This document shows, in pieces, positions 1 through 6,624 of a DNA stretch of 8,732 bases. Each line of letters starts with the position of its first letter. The stretch's first letter is position 1. Below the pieces are notes generated by a model that searched no databases, was not told the DNA's origin, and saw only the letters and a list, made by a program, of their open reading frames with translations. The translations under genes and the position numbers were made by a program. Source of the DNA: Bacilli bacterium (GTDB taxonomy: Bacteria > Bacillota_I > Bacilli_A > RFN20 > CAG-826); assembly GCA_017551465.1 (NCBI GenBank), contig JAFZLN010000125.1, positions 1 to 8,732 on the forward strand. The letters are read 5' to 3'.

Positions 1-332
1 ATATCACCTGTTAGAACAAGCAAAACAGCGTTGTAGTTATATTCCTCAGCGATTCTTTTAAGCTCTGTTAATTCGTCTGTACGGAAATTTGCTTCTAAGA
101 TTAAATCATTACCCACGAGAGCACATTGCTTAAAGAAATAAATCATGTCTTGCGTAGCAGTTATAGATAGTTGTCTATTTTCTTGACGAGTTTGATAGCC
201 GATAATATCGCAGGCTATTTCTTTGAGGGTGTCTTTGATGATAAAAGGAATGCTTAAAGACTCACTTAAAGCAGCGGCTAAGGTTGATTTACCTGCGGCT
301 AAATCACCAGTGATGATAATTAATCTTTGCAT
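1..332 (-). CDS. P-loop NTPase / small-molecule kinase-like ATPase (partial, 3' end outside window)
   Basis: Translating the minus strand from the ATG at 330-332 gives an open frame to the left edge, about 110 residues, beginning MQRLIIITGDLAAGKSTLA. Residues 9-17 (GDLAAGKST) are a Walker A loop after a hydrophobic first strand (LIIIT), the layout of AAA_33/zeta-toxin/adenylate-kinase-like P-loop proteins that phosphorylate small molecules or nucleotides. A second hydrophobic strand with an acid (DLILEANF, near residue 75) and a third (NAVLLVLTGD) fit the P-loop core. The C-terminal half, which would hold the lid and substrate residues, lies outside the window, so the substrate is unknown. 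No Shine-Dalgarno is visible upstream; an in-frame TGA a few codons before the ATG fixes this as the first possible start. It follows the DegV terminator, so it probably has its own weak promoter in the AT-rich 333-360 stretch. Confidence 0.75.
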   Translation of the reverse strand, partial: MQRLIIITGDLAAGKSTLAAALSESLSIPFIIKDTLKEIACDIIGYQTRQENRQLSITATQDMIYFFKQCALVGNDLILEANFRTDELTELKRIAEEYNYNAVLLVLTGD

Positions 333-360
333 AACAAAATAATAATATCATTTTATAGGC

Positions 361-385
361 AAAAAGAAAGGCGCTTAATAGCGCC
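361..385 (-). terminator. Rho-independent terminator of the DegV-family gene
   Basis: On the minus strand GGCGC, a TATTAA loop and GCGCC (370-374 with 381-385) form a perfect 5-bp GC-rich stem. It is followed by TTTCTTTTT, the usual intrinsic terminator form. It lies about 55 nt after the degV-like stop codon and before the kinase-like gene. Confidence 0.8.
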
Positions 386-441
386 ATGTCTTTATCGAAT
401 TCTCAAAGAAGACCCCTATCTTCTATAAGTGGGGGAGGATG

Positions 442-1311
442 TCACCTGTGTTTTGCGTGGAAGCTCACGCCCATTGCATTAGGACCACAGTGACTACCAG
501 CGGTTGGGTTCACCACTTCGTATTCAATATTGAGGTCTTGACCGAAGTGATTTTTAAGCATGTTGCCAAATTCTTCGGCGATCTCTAAGGCGTCAGTATG
601 AGCGATAATGACCCTATGACCTTTAATGTCATCTTCTAAGTCAATCACGTATTGTAAGAGTTTTTGTAAGGTTTGTTTACGTCCACGGCATTTATCTTTA
701 GTGGCCATTTTGCCATCATCACCAATGTAGATGATTGGTTTTAAGCCAATGATATTGCCAAAGAAGGCAGCGAAGCCAGAAACACGACCACTTTTACCGA
801 AGAACTTTAAGTCATCAGCGTAGAAATAGAAGGCTGTCTTATCAACTTCAGTGGCCGCCCACTTTTGGATTTCTTCAATAGAAGCACCATTCTTATATAA
901 CTCACCGATGCTTAAACAGATGTTATAACTACCTAAGGTGATACCTTTGGTATCGATAAGGGTGAGTTTTCTTTCTGGGTATTTTTCGCTTAATTCTTCC
1001 ATTGCTAAACGAAGAGAATTGAATGTTGCAGACATTGCAGCGGAGAAGTGAACATATAAAATATCATTGCCCGCGGCAAAATCTGGTTCGAAATAGTTAA
1101 TATATTCAACTGGAGAAAGAGCGCTTGTGGTTGGAATAGTACCCGCTCTTAATTGGTTATAGAAAGCTTTGTAGTCAAATTCCTTAAAATCAACATAAGG
1201 ACGAATTTCTTGCCCATTAATTGTGTAAGGCATAGAAATAAGTTTGTAACCATATCTCGCCGCTACCTCTGGCGTGATATCAGTATCAGTATCAGTGTAT
1301 AAAGTGTACAT
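442..1311 (-). CDS. DegV family protein (FakB-type fatty-acid-binding subunit)
   Basis: The 289-residue product covers the full DegV family length. Family landmarks in order: an N-terminal strand with TDTDTDITPE (residues 6-15, in place of the usual TDS.sDl), the TTSALSP lipid-head-binding loop (61-67, cf. TSQPS), IDTKGITLGSY (119-129), FGKSGRVSG (171-179, cf. KGGRI), GLKPIIYIGDDGKM (189-202) and the C-terminal GSHCGPNAMG (272-281, with the conserved His). Characterised members (FakB) hold a fatty acid in a buried pocket and present it to the kinase FakA for phosphorylation and phospholipid synthesis. No FakA is visible here, so lipid handling is inferred from the family. The ATG is preceded by AAGGTGAGG at good spacing. 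TGA is the stop. Codons 6-11 are a small ACTGAT triple repeat. The gene stands alone between two terminators. Confidence 0.9.
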   Translation of the reverse strand: MYTLYTDTDTDITPEVAARYGYKLISMPYTINGQEIRPYVDFKEFDYKAFYNQLRAGTIPTTSALSPVEYINYFEPDFAAGNDILYVHFSAAMSATFNSLRLAMEELSEKYPERKLTLIDTKGITLGSYNICLSIGELYKNGASIEEIQKWAATEVDKTAFYFYADDLKFFGKSGRVSGFAAFFGNIIGLKPIIYIGDDGKMATKDKCRGRKQTLQKLLQYVIDLEDDIKGHRVIIAHTDALEIAEEFGNMLKNHFGQDLNIEYEVVNPTAGSHCGPNAMGVSFHAKHR

Positions 1312-1320
1312 ATGTAAAAC

Positions 1321-1335
1321 CTCACCTTCATTATA
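1321..1335 (-). promoter_or_regulatory. Shine-Dalgarno and extended -10-like TATAAT of degV-like gene
   Basis: On the minus strand TTGCTATAAT (TATAAT at 1330-1335, preceded by TGn) is directly followed by GAAGGTGAGG, the ribosome site before the ATG at 1311. The TATAAT is so close to the ribosome site that a transcript from it would start within or just after the Shine-Dalgarno. Either the leader is very short or the real promoter is further upstream. The ribosome site is convincing; the promoter is not. Confidence 0.4.
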
Positions 1336-1358
1336 GCAACAATATTCTACTTTGAAGA

Positions 1359-1381
1359 TTTACATTTTGTTACATGTGTAA
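1359..1381. promoter_or_regulatory. Possible operator: TTACA half-site plus TTACATGTGTAA palindrome
   Basis: Positions 1370-1381 are a perfect 12-nt inverted repeat (TTACA, TG, TGTAA). A third TTTACA half-site lies in direct orientation at 1359-1364. The site is between the upstream gene's terminator and the degV-like gene, where an operator would sit. No bound regulator is identified. Confidence 0.3.
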
Positions 1382-1387
1382 AAAAGA

Positions 1388-1416
1388 AAAAACCAGCAAT
1401 TTTCGTGCTGGTTTTT
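1388..1416 (-). terminator. Rho-independent terminator of the four-TM protein gene (possibly bidirectional)
   Basis: AAAAACCAGCA (1388-1398) pairs with TGCTGGTTTTT (1406-1416) around a 7-nt loop: an 11-bp stem with a GC core. On the minus strand the stem runs into TTTTTTCTTTTT; the plus strand also ends in a short T run. It lies 20 nt after the stop at 1436. Confidence 0.85.
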
Positions 1417-1435
1417 ACTAACTTAATAATGGATA

Positions 1436-1918
1436 TTAAAGACCCTTATCTTCTAAGACTGGAGCAGCAGCATTTGCAGCACCTGCAACCATGGCAAGAA
1501 TTGCAAAGACGATTGGACCTGCACCTAAGCGGAAGTATTTAATACCAAGACCATCAGAGTTCATGCCTCTATATAAGACGCCTGTTAATAACATCATAAC
1601 GGCACCTAAGACGATAACGCCACCGGCGATGAATGATAATTTCTTTGTGAGATCTTTACCGATAAGTTCGTCAATGAATACAAAGGCTAAACCTGCGAGT
1701 CCTCCGAATAAGACGAATAGATAACCAATAAAGCCAAGAACAGTACCTTTAGTGTCAACATCATCAAAGAACGCTTCGTTCCACATCAAGAAAACGTCAT
1801 TAGGAAGTTCAGAGTGAACGATTTGTTTAGTGATAAACATTGAGATAAAGGTGATTACCGCGATAAGGGCTGCGGCCATTCTAAGAAGAGAATGGAGTTT
1901 AAGATACTTATTTTCCAT
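1436..1918 (-). CDS. Four-TM integral membrane protein of unknown function
   Basis: This protein is not recognised. The start is taken at the ATG 1916-1918, because AAAGGGAGA lies just upstream at ideal spacing; an in-frame ATG ten codons earlier (1948) would put that ribosome site inside the gene. The resulting 160-residue product begins MENKYLKLHSLLRMAAAL. It has four hydrophobic segments at about 12-30, 59-82, 94-115 and 130-151. TM1 and TM2 are separated by a polar, acidic loop with aromatics (LMWNEAFFDDVD, about 44-55). TM2 and TM3 are joined by a lysine-containing loop (IGKDLTKK), and the short C-tail ends VLEDKGL. No catalytic motif or cofactor site is visible. It has its own promoter and terminator and so is a single-gene unit. 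Confidence 0.8.
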   Translation of the reverse strand: MENKYLKLHSLLRMAAALIAVITFISMFITKQIVHSELPNDVFLMWNEAFFDDVDTKGTVLGFIGYLFVLFGGLAGLAFVFIDELIGKDLTKKLSFIAGGVIVLGAVMMLLTGVLYRGMNSDGLGIKYFRLGAGPIVFAILAMVAGAANAAAPVLEDKGL

Positions 1919-1950
1919 GCGATATCTCCCTTTTGTGTTATACAACAAAA

Positions 1951-1978
1951 ATTATAAGAATAATGAAGAATTTTACAA
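1951..1978 (-). promoter_or_regulatory. Sigma-A-type promoter for the four-TM protein gene
   Basis: On the minus strand TTGTAA (1973-1978) and a perfect TATAAT (1951-1956) are separated by 16 bp. The predicted start lies near 1944, giving a leader of about 26 nt that contains the AAAGGGAGA ribosome site (1925-1933). The hexamers and spacing fit the housekeeping consensus well. Confidence 0.65.
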
Positions 1979-2006
1979 CTTTTATTTTAAATAATAGTCG
2001 TTTTTA

Positions 2007-3845
2007 CTATTTATTAGCGTATTCAATGATTTTTTCATTCAAAGAATTCACATCATAGAAGCCACCAGGGATGTGATAGGTTGGATTACCATCATCATCC
2101 ACAGTGCACATTGGTGTACCATCCGTTAACGGGATGTCTGGAGTGGCACCATCTTCAAAGCCTTTAAATGTCTTAGCGGATTTGTTATAAGAACCAAGGT
2201 GAAGATTAGAAGAATGATACACGTATTGGCTATTTGGCAAATAATGGATAGCTACAGCGCATTCACCACCACCAGAAGTTTCACCGATGATTTTGACGCC
2301 CATTTCTTGTGCATAGCATGGGAAAGCGTTGCCACAAGAGAAGGAACAATCAGATGTCAAAATATAGAAGTTAAATTTATTGCCATAGGCATCTTTTTCG
2401 TTATAAAAGCCATCACCATTGATATCAGAAGCACTGCTATATGTGAAGACCATTTCATCTGAATCTTCGTAGAAATTAATGGATGAACTATTGTTTTTGC
2501 TGAGCAATGGTAAGAGTTTGATTAAAACACCAAGAGTGCCACCACCATTTAAAGAAACATCGATAATGACATTTTCCACTGATGAGTGATTAGAGATTTC
2601 TTTTAATGTTTTTTGAAACAAGAAGAAGGTGTCATATTCATATGCGTCTGATTTAATAGTGCCGTTTTTATTGAAAACTTCATCGTATGTGCCATATTTA
2701 AATGAATCAAAGAAGAACATCGCGGTTTTGACATCATCACTATAACGAATATCACCTTCAGCGGGTTCGATTAACGATGTGCCTTGATATTTCTCTTTAC
2801 GCAAAGTAGTAAGACGCTCTTCTAGTTTATTTCTTGCCACTATGCCTTTGGCATAAGGGGCTCTAGTGTTTTCGCCCCAAGCACTGTTAACTCTAACGAT
2901 ACCTGTGTGGTTATCATCAAAGAGATTAACAGCTTCTGAGAAAGCATATCCTCTAGTGGAGGCGACACCTGAATAGAACTTATCATATAAGCCGTTTTTC
3001 TTATAGAACTCTTTCATGTTTTCAATGGCATGATATTTTCTTAAACCATAGAAGTTTTGCATGACATATAAGAATGCACTGGCATTGTAATTAATTAAAT
3101 AGTCTGGCATAGCGGTATAACCAACCGCTTTTGCCATTTGATCATCTACTGATGTATATGAAAAGCCGTCTTTAAAGGCCAAGTCACCGAAATCATCTGC
3201 GGAAGTAGAAGCATATAAGTTTTTATAGTTATAAGTAACATATAAACCTGATGATTCGCAGAATGAGAGGTCTAAAAGACCTAAAGGAAAATATATATCT
3301 GTACCACTTCTAATATAGCCAAAGTCACAATCTTTATAAGTAAATGTGGAATAATTATTTTCCCCTAGCTGCTCATAGGTTTGATTACTTTGAACGCCAT
3401 AGCCTAAAACATCTAAAGGAGGTGTGATACCACCTTCACCTGTTCTTAAAACGTTAGAAATATCACCCGCTCTAATGACTGTCTTCTCCAAAGGAGAAAT
3501 GGCTGCGACAAAATACATTTCGCCATTCTTTTCAATTGTCCATTGTGAAATGAATCCATTAGTGGTTACTTTGCTAGTAACACCTTCTTGGAAGAACTTA
3601 TCATAGATAGAAGCGTATTGTTCTAATCTTAAATAAGGAATGTATTTTTCGCCGTTTTTAAAACGTAGATCCAAGTTGGCAACTTTTGCCTCACTTAGTT
3701 GAGGATTATCATCGTAGGCAATTAAATCTAAAACATAAACACCCACTGTTTTTTCATCAGAGTTGCTATTGAAGATATCAAGAAAACTACATGATGAAAG
3801 AAGCAAGGCAGGCAAAACTGATAATAACGCTAATTTCTTCTTCAT
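2007..3845 (-). CDS. S41-family (tail-specific protease-like) lipoprotein with internal EF-hand-like loop
   Basis: The 612-residue product starts with a lipoprotein signal: MKKK, a hydrophobic stretch, and the lipobox LSSC with the lipidated Cys at 19. It should be anchored on the outer face of the membrane. The C-terminal third resembles the S41 (C-terminal processing protease/tricorn-like) core: LFDDNHTG (308-315), NVIIDVSLNGGGTLG (425-439, the family's hydrophobic-D.R.NGGG strand and turn), SDCSFSCGNAF (498-508, with S503 at the nucleophile position) and IIGETSGGG (519-527, the following G-E-T-G-rich strand). Between NGGG and the nucleophile sits DINGDGFYNEKD (474-485), a good calcium-loop match. 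The N-terminal 300 residues are not recognised; no PDZ domain is evident. The gene starts 17 nt after the PAP2 gene with only a weak AGGG ribosome site, suggesting cotranscription. The substrate is unknown. Confidence 0.8.
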   Translation of the reverse strand: MKKKLALLSVLPALLLSSCSFLDIFNSNSDEKTVGVYVLDLIAYDDNPQLSEAKVANLDLRFKNGEKYIPYLRLEQYASIYDKFFQEGVTSKVTTNGFISQWTIEKNGEMYFVAAISPLEKTVIRAGDISNVLRTGEGGITPPLDVLGYGVQSNQTYEQLGENNYSTFTYKDCDFGYIRSGTDIYFPLGLLDLSFCESSGLYVTYNYKNLYASTSADDFGDLAFKDGFSYTSVDDQMAKAVGYTAMPDYLINYNASAFLYVMQNFYGLRKYHAIENMKEFYKKNGLYDKFYSGVASTRGYAFSEAVNLFDDNHTGIVRVNSAWGENTRAPYAKGIVARNKLEERLTTLRKEKYQGTSLIEPAEGDIRYSDDVKTAMFFFDSFKYGTYDEVFNKNGTIKSDAYEYDTFFLFQKTLKEISNHSSVENVIIDVSLNGGGTLGVLIKLLPLLSKNNSSSINFYEDSDEMVFTYSSASDINGDGFYNEKDAYGNKFNFYILTSDCSFSCGNAFPCYAQEMGVKIIGETSGGGECAVAIHYLPNSQYVYHSSNLHLGSYNKSAKTFKGFEDGATPDIPLTDGTPMCTVDDDGNPTYHIPGGFYDVNSLNEKIIEYANK

Positions 3846-3862
3846 ATTTCTACCCTACAAAA

Positions 3863-4801
3863 CTATTCAGCTTTAGCTTCTTCTTGTGGGTGGTATTCTT
3901 CTTTATAAATAAGGCCTTTAGATGTGGCGAAGGTGTGACCAATATAGTACACAACAACAACAATTAAGGCACCCATGCATGTATCAGTGAGATAATGTGC
4001 ACCGACCAACATTCTGGAGAACATCATCACTAATGTCCAGCCAAAGCCGATATAGAACAACATTGTTTCTTTACCCTTCAATTTATTAAAGAATAAAGAC
4101 ATATATGGAAGAACCATCATCATGATTGCAGCACTGCCTGAATGGCCACTTGGGAATGATTTAAATTCTTCTTTAGTGATATCAACACCATATAAGGTAT
4201 GACTTTCATCAATATATTCACTATAGCCTTTAAAAGTTTGCCACCAATTGCAGAAACCAACTTCACCACTTCTAACAACATAGCGGTAACGTGGACGATG
4301 AATAACTAATTTAATTAAGAAACTTGTTGGTAATAACGCTAGTAAGAACACCACAGCCATCACCATTAAAGCTGTCCATAATTTGTTCTCATCACCTTTA
4401 TTACAAACAATAAAGCCAAGAGCGGCAAAGCCCAAGAAGACAAAGACATTAGCAATTGTGAATGGCATTTCTAAAGCTTCATTATTGAAACCATTAACAG
4501 AAGGAACATCTTTAGAGCCTAACCAAACAGATAAGCCATAACCTAAAGCGGCTAAACCCCAAGAAACTATTCTAAGAAAAACATTTAAATCTTTTTTCTT
4601 TACTGATGTGACTAATAATCCACCAGCGGCAAACGATAAACCGGCATAACACGGATACGTGCCAAATGAAGCCAAGATAATGCCAAACATATTACGATCT
4701 GAATAAATGGCCATGTTGAGTTGTAAATCCACAAATGAGCCGATAATAAAGCCTACAAGCAAGATGCCAATTACAATATAGAAGTGTCTTTTTTTAATCA
4801 T
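3863..4801 (-). CDS. PAP2-family integral membrane phosphatase
   Basis: This 312-residue multi-TM protein carries the acid-phosphatase/PAP2 signature. Motif 1 is KLVIHRPR (K164 to R169-P170, two residues shorter than the usual K-x6-R-P), motif 2 is FPSGHSG (PSGH 217-220) and motif 3 is SRMLVGAHYLTD (S262-R263, H269, D273; exact SR-x5-H-x3-D). The two His are the catalytic nucleophile and proton donor in the family. Typical substrates are lipid phosphates such as undecaprenyl pyrophosphate or phosphatidic acid; which one applies here is not shown. About six hydrophobic segments plus a roughly 45-residue extracytoplasmic loop (about 175-215) precede motif 2. The start is taken at the ATG 4799-4801, because GGAGAA (4809-4814) is at proper spacing. 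An in-frame TTG five codons upstream overlaps that ribosome site and is rejected. The C-tail is hydrophilic (EEYHPQEEAKAE). It leads the operon with the S41 lipoprotein. Confidence 0.92.
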   Translation of the reverse strand: MIKKRHFYIVIGILLVGFIIGSFVDLQLNMAIYSDRNMFGIILASFGTYPCYAGLSFAAGGLLVTSVKKKDLNVFLRIVSWGLAALGYGLSVWLGSKDVPSVNGFNNEALEMPFTIANVFVFLGFAALGFIVCNKGDENKLWTALMVMAVVFLLALLPTSFLIKLVIHRPRYRYVVRSGEVGFCNWWQTFKGYSEYIDESHTLYGVDITKEEFKSFPSGHSGSAAIMMMVLPYMSLFFNKLKGKETMLFYIGFGWTLVMMFSRMLVGAHYLTDTCMGALIVVVVYYIGHTFATSKGLIYKEEYHPQEEAKAE

Positions 4802-4819
4802 GAGATTGTTCTCCAATAG

Positions 4820-4833
4820 TAACTATATAGTTA
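4820..4833. promoter_or_regulatory. 14-bp perfect palindrome in the PAP2 gene leader (candidate operator)
   Basis: TAACTATATAGTTA is a perfect inverted repeat just upstream of the PAP2 ribosome site (4809-4814). It abuts a TAGAAT -10-like hexamer at 4833-4838 on the minus strand. No good -35 is seen. An operator at the transcription start is plausible, but AT-rich palindromes arise by chance. Confidence 0.35.
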
Positions 4834-4874
4834 TTCTAGCATCTTTTGATTGTCTTATCATTTGTAATTTATAA

Positions 4875-5050
4875 GTGACATACTCCCACCACTTAAAGAA
4901 GTGGGGGCTTCTTGCTCGATGACTCTTATGAGCCAAGCATAAACAAGCTATCCGGATGTGTCCCATCCTTTGTAAGCATTTCAATTCCCTTACTTAGAAT
5001 ATTTTTTGCGGCGTTGCAATCTCTATCATGGACCGATCCACATTCTGGAC
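4875..5050 (-). ncRNA. Predicted omega RNA (TnpB guide RNA) from the tnpB 3' end through the right end
   Basis: In characterised IS605-type elements the TnpB guide RNA is cut from the 3' part of the tnpB transcript. It ends at the right end of the element, and the bases just outside serve as the guide. By position this RNA would cover the last 100 or so nt of tnpB, the 3' flank containing GAGCAAGAAG, and the right-end hairpin. With the end set at 4875, the guide would begin TTATAAATTACAAATG on the minus strand. The 5' limit given is only nominal. This is inferred from family architecture, not seen as a conserved RNA. Confidence 0.45.
4885..4907 (-). repeat. Right-end imperfect hairpin of the IS605-type element
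   Basis: Positions 4889-4894 (CCACTT) pair with 4899-4904 (AAGTGG) around a 4-nt loop. After a single unpaired base (A4888; T on the minus strand) the outer CCC (4885-4887) pairs with GGG (4905-4907). A stem with one bulged base is the form recognised by Y1 transposases of this family. It also lies downstream of the tnpB stop and could end the tnpB and omega RNA transcript. Confidence 0.75.
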
Positions 5051-6050
5051 AAGTCCATTTTCTTATTTTGAGATTTTTCACCTCTTTATTTTGATATCCA
5101 CATAAAGAACATAATTGACTAGAAGCGTAATTAGTGGGAACTTTAACAATCATATTTCCATACCAATTAGCCTTATACATAAGCATAGAAACAAATCTTG
5201 ACCAGGAAGCATCAACGATACTTCTAGCCAGTTTATGGTTTTGTTCCATGTTCTTCACTTTCAAGTCTTCGATACAAATGATTTGGTTTTCATCAATGAT
5301 CTTCTTTGAAAGTTTGTGGAGATAATCGTTTCTTTGGTTATTGATGTGACGATGAATTCTTGCGACTTTAATTCTCTGTTTATTTCTATTACTACTACCT
5401 TTAACCATATTAGAGAGTTTTCTTTGTTCTCTAGCGAGTTTTTCTTGAGATTTAGTTAGAAACTTATGGTTTTTATATTTCTTGCCATCACTGTCAACGA
5501 TTAGTTCTTTTAATCCTAAATCTAAACCAATCGCATTATCCATAAGATTAATGGATTCAGTTTCTTCTTCAACAAGTAAAGAAATGTAATACTTCTCATC
5601 CGTGGTTTTATTAATAGTGATAGATTTTATATCACCATAAAAGTCTCTATGCTTCTTTATTCTTATTCTTGAACATTTAGGAATAGAGATATATCTATCA
5701 TTAGTAGAGAATTTCACGCTTCCTTGATTGTTCGTGGTATAGCTTTGATCATGTCTTTTACTTTTATAATCAGGAAAAACATTTCGTTTTTTAAAGAATG
5801 ATTTAAAAGCCATATTCCTATTTATTTGAGCGTTACATAAAGCCAAAGAATCAACCTCCTTTAAAAAAGGATAATCTTCCTTATATGAAGCGGGAGTGAT
5901 GTTTTTAAATATTCCCTTACTTTTATATAATTCATTCATATCAGAAAGGGATTTATTATAGAAAAACCTCACGCATCCAAAAACCTTAGCAAAGTATTCC
6001 CTTTGTGTTTTATTAGGATAGATACGATATTTATAGGCTTTTCTAATCAT
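4926..6050 (-). CDS. tnpB: TnpB, RNA-guided DNA nuclease of IS200/IS605 element
   Basis: The 374-residue product is near the usual TnpB length. It opens with the family N-terminus MIRKAYKYRIYPNKTQ, followed by the helical recognition region. RuvC-like residues are all present: D177 in GLDLGLK, E261 in ICIEDLKV and the last Asp (D344) in DRDCNAAKNI. The zinc ribbon has its four Cys at 314, 317, 334 and 337 (CSLCG and CPECG). TnpB uses the omega RNA to cut DNA next to the element's target motif, which favours element retention. The start is put at the ATG 6048-6050, which matches the family N-terminus and follows AAAGGGG, although at a tight 3-nt spacing. An in-frame TTG at 6077, with AAGGGG eight bases upstream in the tnpA stop region, would add nine residues (MLFSLRKGN) and cannot be excluded. 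No frameshift or stop interrupts it. Confidence 0.93.
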   Translation of the reverse strand: MIRKAYKYRIYPNKTQREYFAKVFGCVRFFYNKSLSDMNELYKSKGIFKNITPASYKEDYPFLKEVDSLALCNAQINRNMAFKSFFKKRNVFPDYKSKRHDQSYTTNNQGSVKFSTNDRYISIPKCSRIRIKKHRDFYGDIKSITINKTTDEKYYISLLVEEETESINLMDNAIGLDLGLKELIVDSDGKKYKNHKFLTKSQEKLAREQRKLSNMVKGSSNRNKQRIKVARIHRHINNQRNDYLHKLSKKIIDENQIICIEDLKVKNMEQNHKLARSIVDASWSRFVSMLMYKANWYGNMIVKVPTNYASSQLCSLCGYQNKEVKNLKIRKWTCPECGSVHDRDCNAAKNILSKGIEMLTKDGTHPDSLFMLGS

Positions 6051-6080
6051 ATTCCCCTTTCTTAAGGAGAACAGCAATTA

Positions 6081-6476
6081 TTATTCCCCTTGTGATTCGA
6101 TATATTTTTTAATCGTTTCAATATTTGCTCCACCTGTTGAGATTAAGCAAAATGATTGAGACCAAAATGCTTCTTTATATAATCTAGATTTAATAGAAGG
6201 ATATTCTTTTTTAATCAGTCTAGAAGAAGCAGATTTATAAGCGTTGATGAATTTAGAAATATTGGAATTTGGTTCACTTCGAAATAGAACATGAACGTGG
6301 TCAATATCATGATTCCATTCTTCCAAGACAATATTGTAATTATCTTGGATATATTCAAATATCTCTTTTAACCTTTCAGATATTCTTTCATCAATCACCT
6401 TTTTACGATATTTAACTACCAAAATAAGGTGAAAATGAATGCTGAATACTGAATGGTTATTCCCTCTCAGTTCCAC
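6081..6476 (-). CDS. tnpA: TnpA, IS200/IS605-family HUH/Y1 single-strand transposase
   Basis: The 131-residue product has the standard size of this family. It shows the HUH motif HVH at residues 60-62 (DIDHVHVLF) and the single catalytic Tyr, Y125, in IETIKKYIESQ. The N-terminal HSVFSIHFHLILVVKYRKK block and FWSQSFCLISTGG (104-116) are typical of IS200 transposases. It cuts and joins the hairpin ends as single-stranded DNA. The start is GTG at 6474-6476, the only reasonable start in frame because a TGA lies a few codons upstream. No Shine-Dalgarno is seen, and a TATAAT at 6483-6488 sits only 6 nt upstream, so the message may be leaderless or poorly translated. tnpB follows closely. Confidence 0.93.
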   Translation of the reverse strand: MELRGNNHSVFSIHFHLILVVKYRKKVIDERISERLKEIFEYIQDNYNIVLEEWNHDIDHVHVLFRSEPNSNISKFINAYKSASSRLIKKEYPSIKSRLYKEAFWSQSFCLISTGGANIETIKKYIESQGE

Positions 6477-6482
6477 ATCTAT

Positions 6483-6488
6483 ATTATA
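6483..6488 (-). promoter_or_regulatory. Candidate -10 of tnpA
   Basis: A perfect TATAAT on the minus strand lies 6 nt before the GTG start, so transcription would begin almost at the start codon. A second TATAAT occurs at 6501-6506 with a leader of about 16 nt. Neither has a good -35, and the region is so AT-rich that chance matches are likely. Confidence 0.3.
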
Positions 6489-6569
6489 TCATTATTTATA
6501 ATTATATAAAAGGGTTAGTATTCATTATTTTTCATCGACAACGACTGAATATATTATTTTGCAATTCAT

Positions 6570-6619
6570 CCCCCACCTATAGAGGTGTCCATAAATAAAT
6601 TGTTTAATTGATGTGGGGG
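6570..6619. repeat. Left-end hairpins of the IS605-type element
   Basis: CACCT (6574-6578) and AGGTG (6583-6587) form a 5-bp stem with a 4-nt ATAG loop. Separately, CCCCCAC (6570-6576) can pair with GTGGGGG (6613-6619) over a 36-nt interval, competing with the small hairpin. With the adjacent CTTCTTGCTT block, the outer arm copies the right-end sequence at 4901-4916. Such subterminal structures are what TnpA binds. Confidence 0.6.
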
Positions 6620-6624
6620 ACTTC

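Noticed and set aside
411..438. CCCC/GGGG-containing stretch with GTGGGGGA downstream of the degV-like gene, similar to the IS605 end hairpins.
   Set aside because: The pairing is poor (short CCCC/GGGG and CTT/AAG stems with mismatches) and the flanking CTTCTTGCT block of the real ends is absent, so a relic IS end is not supported.
409..441. In-frame continuation after the degV-like TGA encodes ...LIEDRGLL-stop, resembling the VLEDKGL tail of the four-TM protein; the DNA matches about 16 of 18 bases.
   Set aside because: A match of this size is expected about once by chance in a window this long, and nothing upstream extends it. Neither programmed readthrough nor a gene relic is supported.
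1491..1724. Open frame on the plus strand opposite the four-TM gene.
   Set aside because: Antisense shadow of a convincing gene, without its own ribosome site or recognisable domain; the same applies to the other frames opposite S41, tnpB and cysE.
1919..1948. Longer start for the four-TM protein at the ATG 1946-1948 (MLYNTKGRYR extension).
   Set aside because: The extension contains the AAAGGGAGA ribosome site of the ATG at 1918 and begins almost at the predicted transcription start.
1993..2011. AATAGT/ACTATT hairpin overlapping the S41 protease stop codon as a terminator.
   Set aside because: The stem is only AT pairs and is not followed by a U run on the minus strand.
4802..4816. TTG start for the PAP2 protein adding MENNL.
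   Set aside because: The TTG overlaps the GGAGAA ribosome site that properly serves the ATG at 4801.
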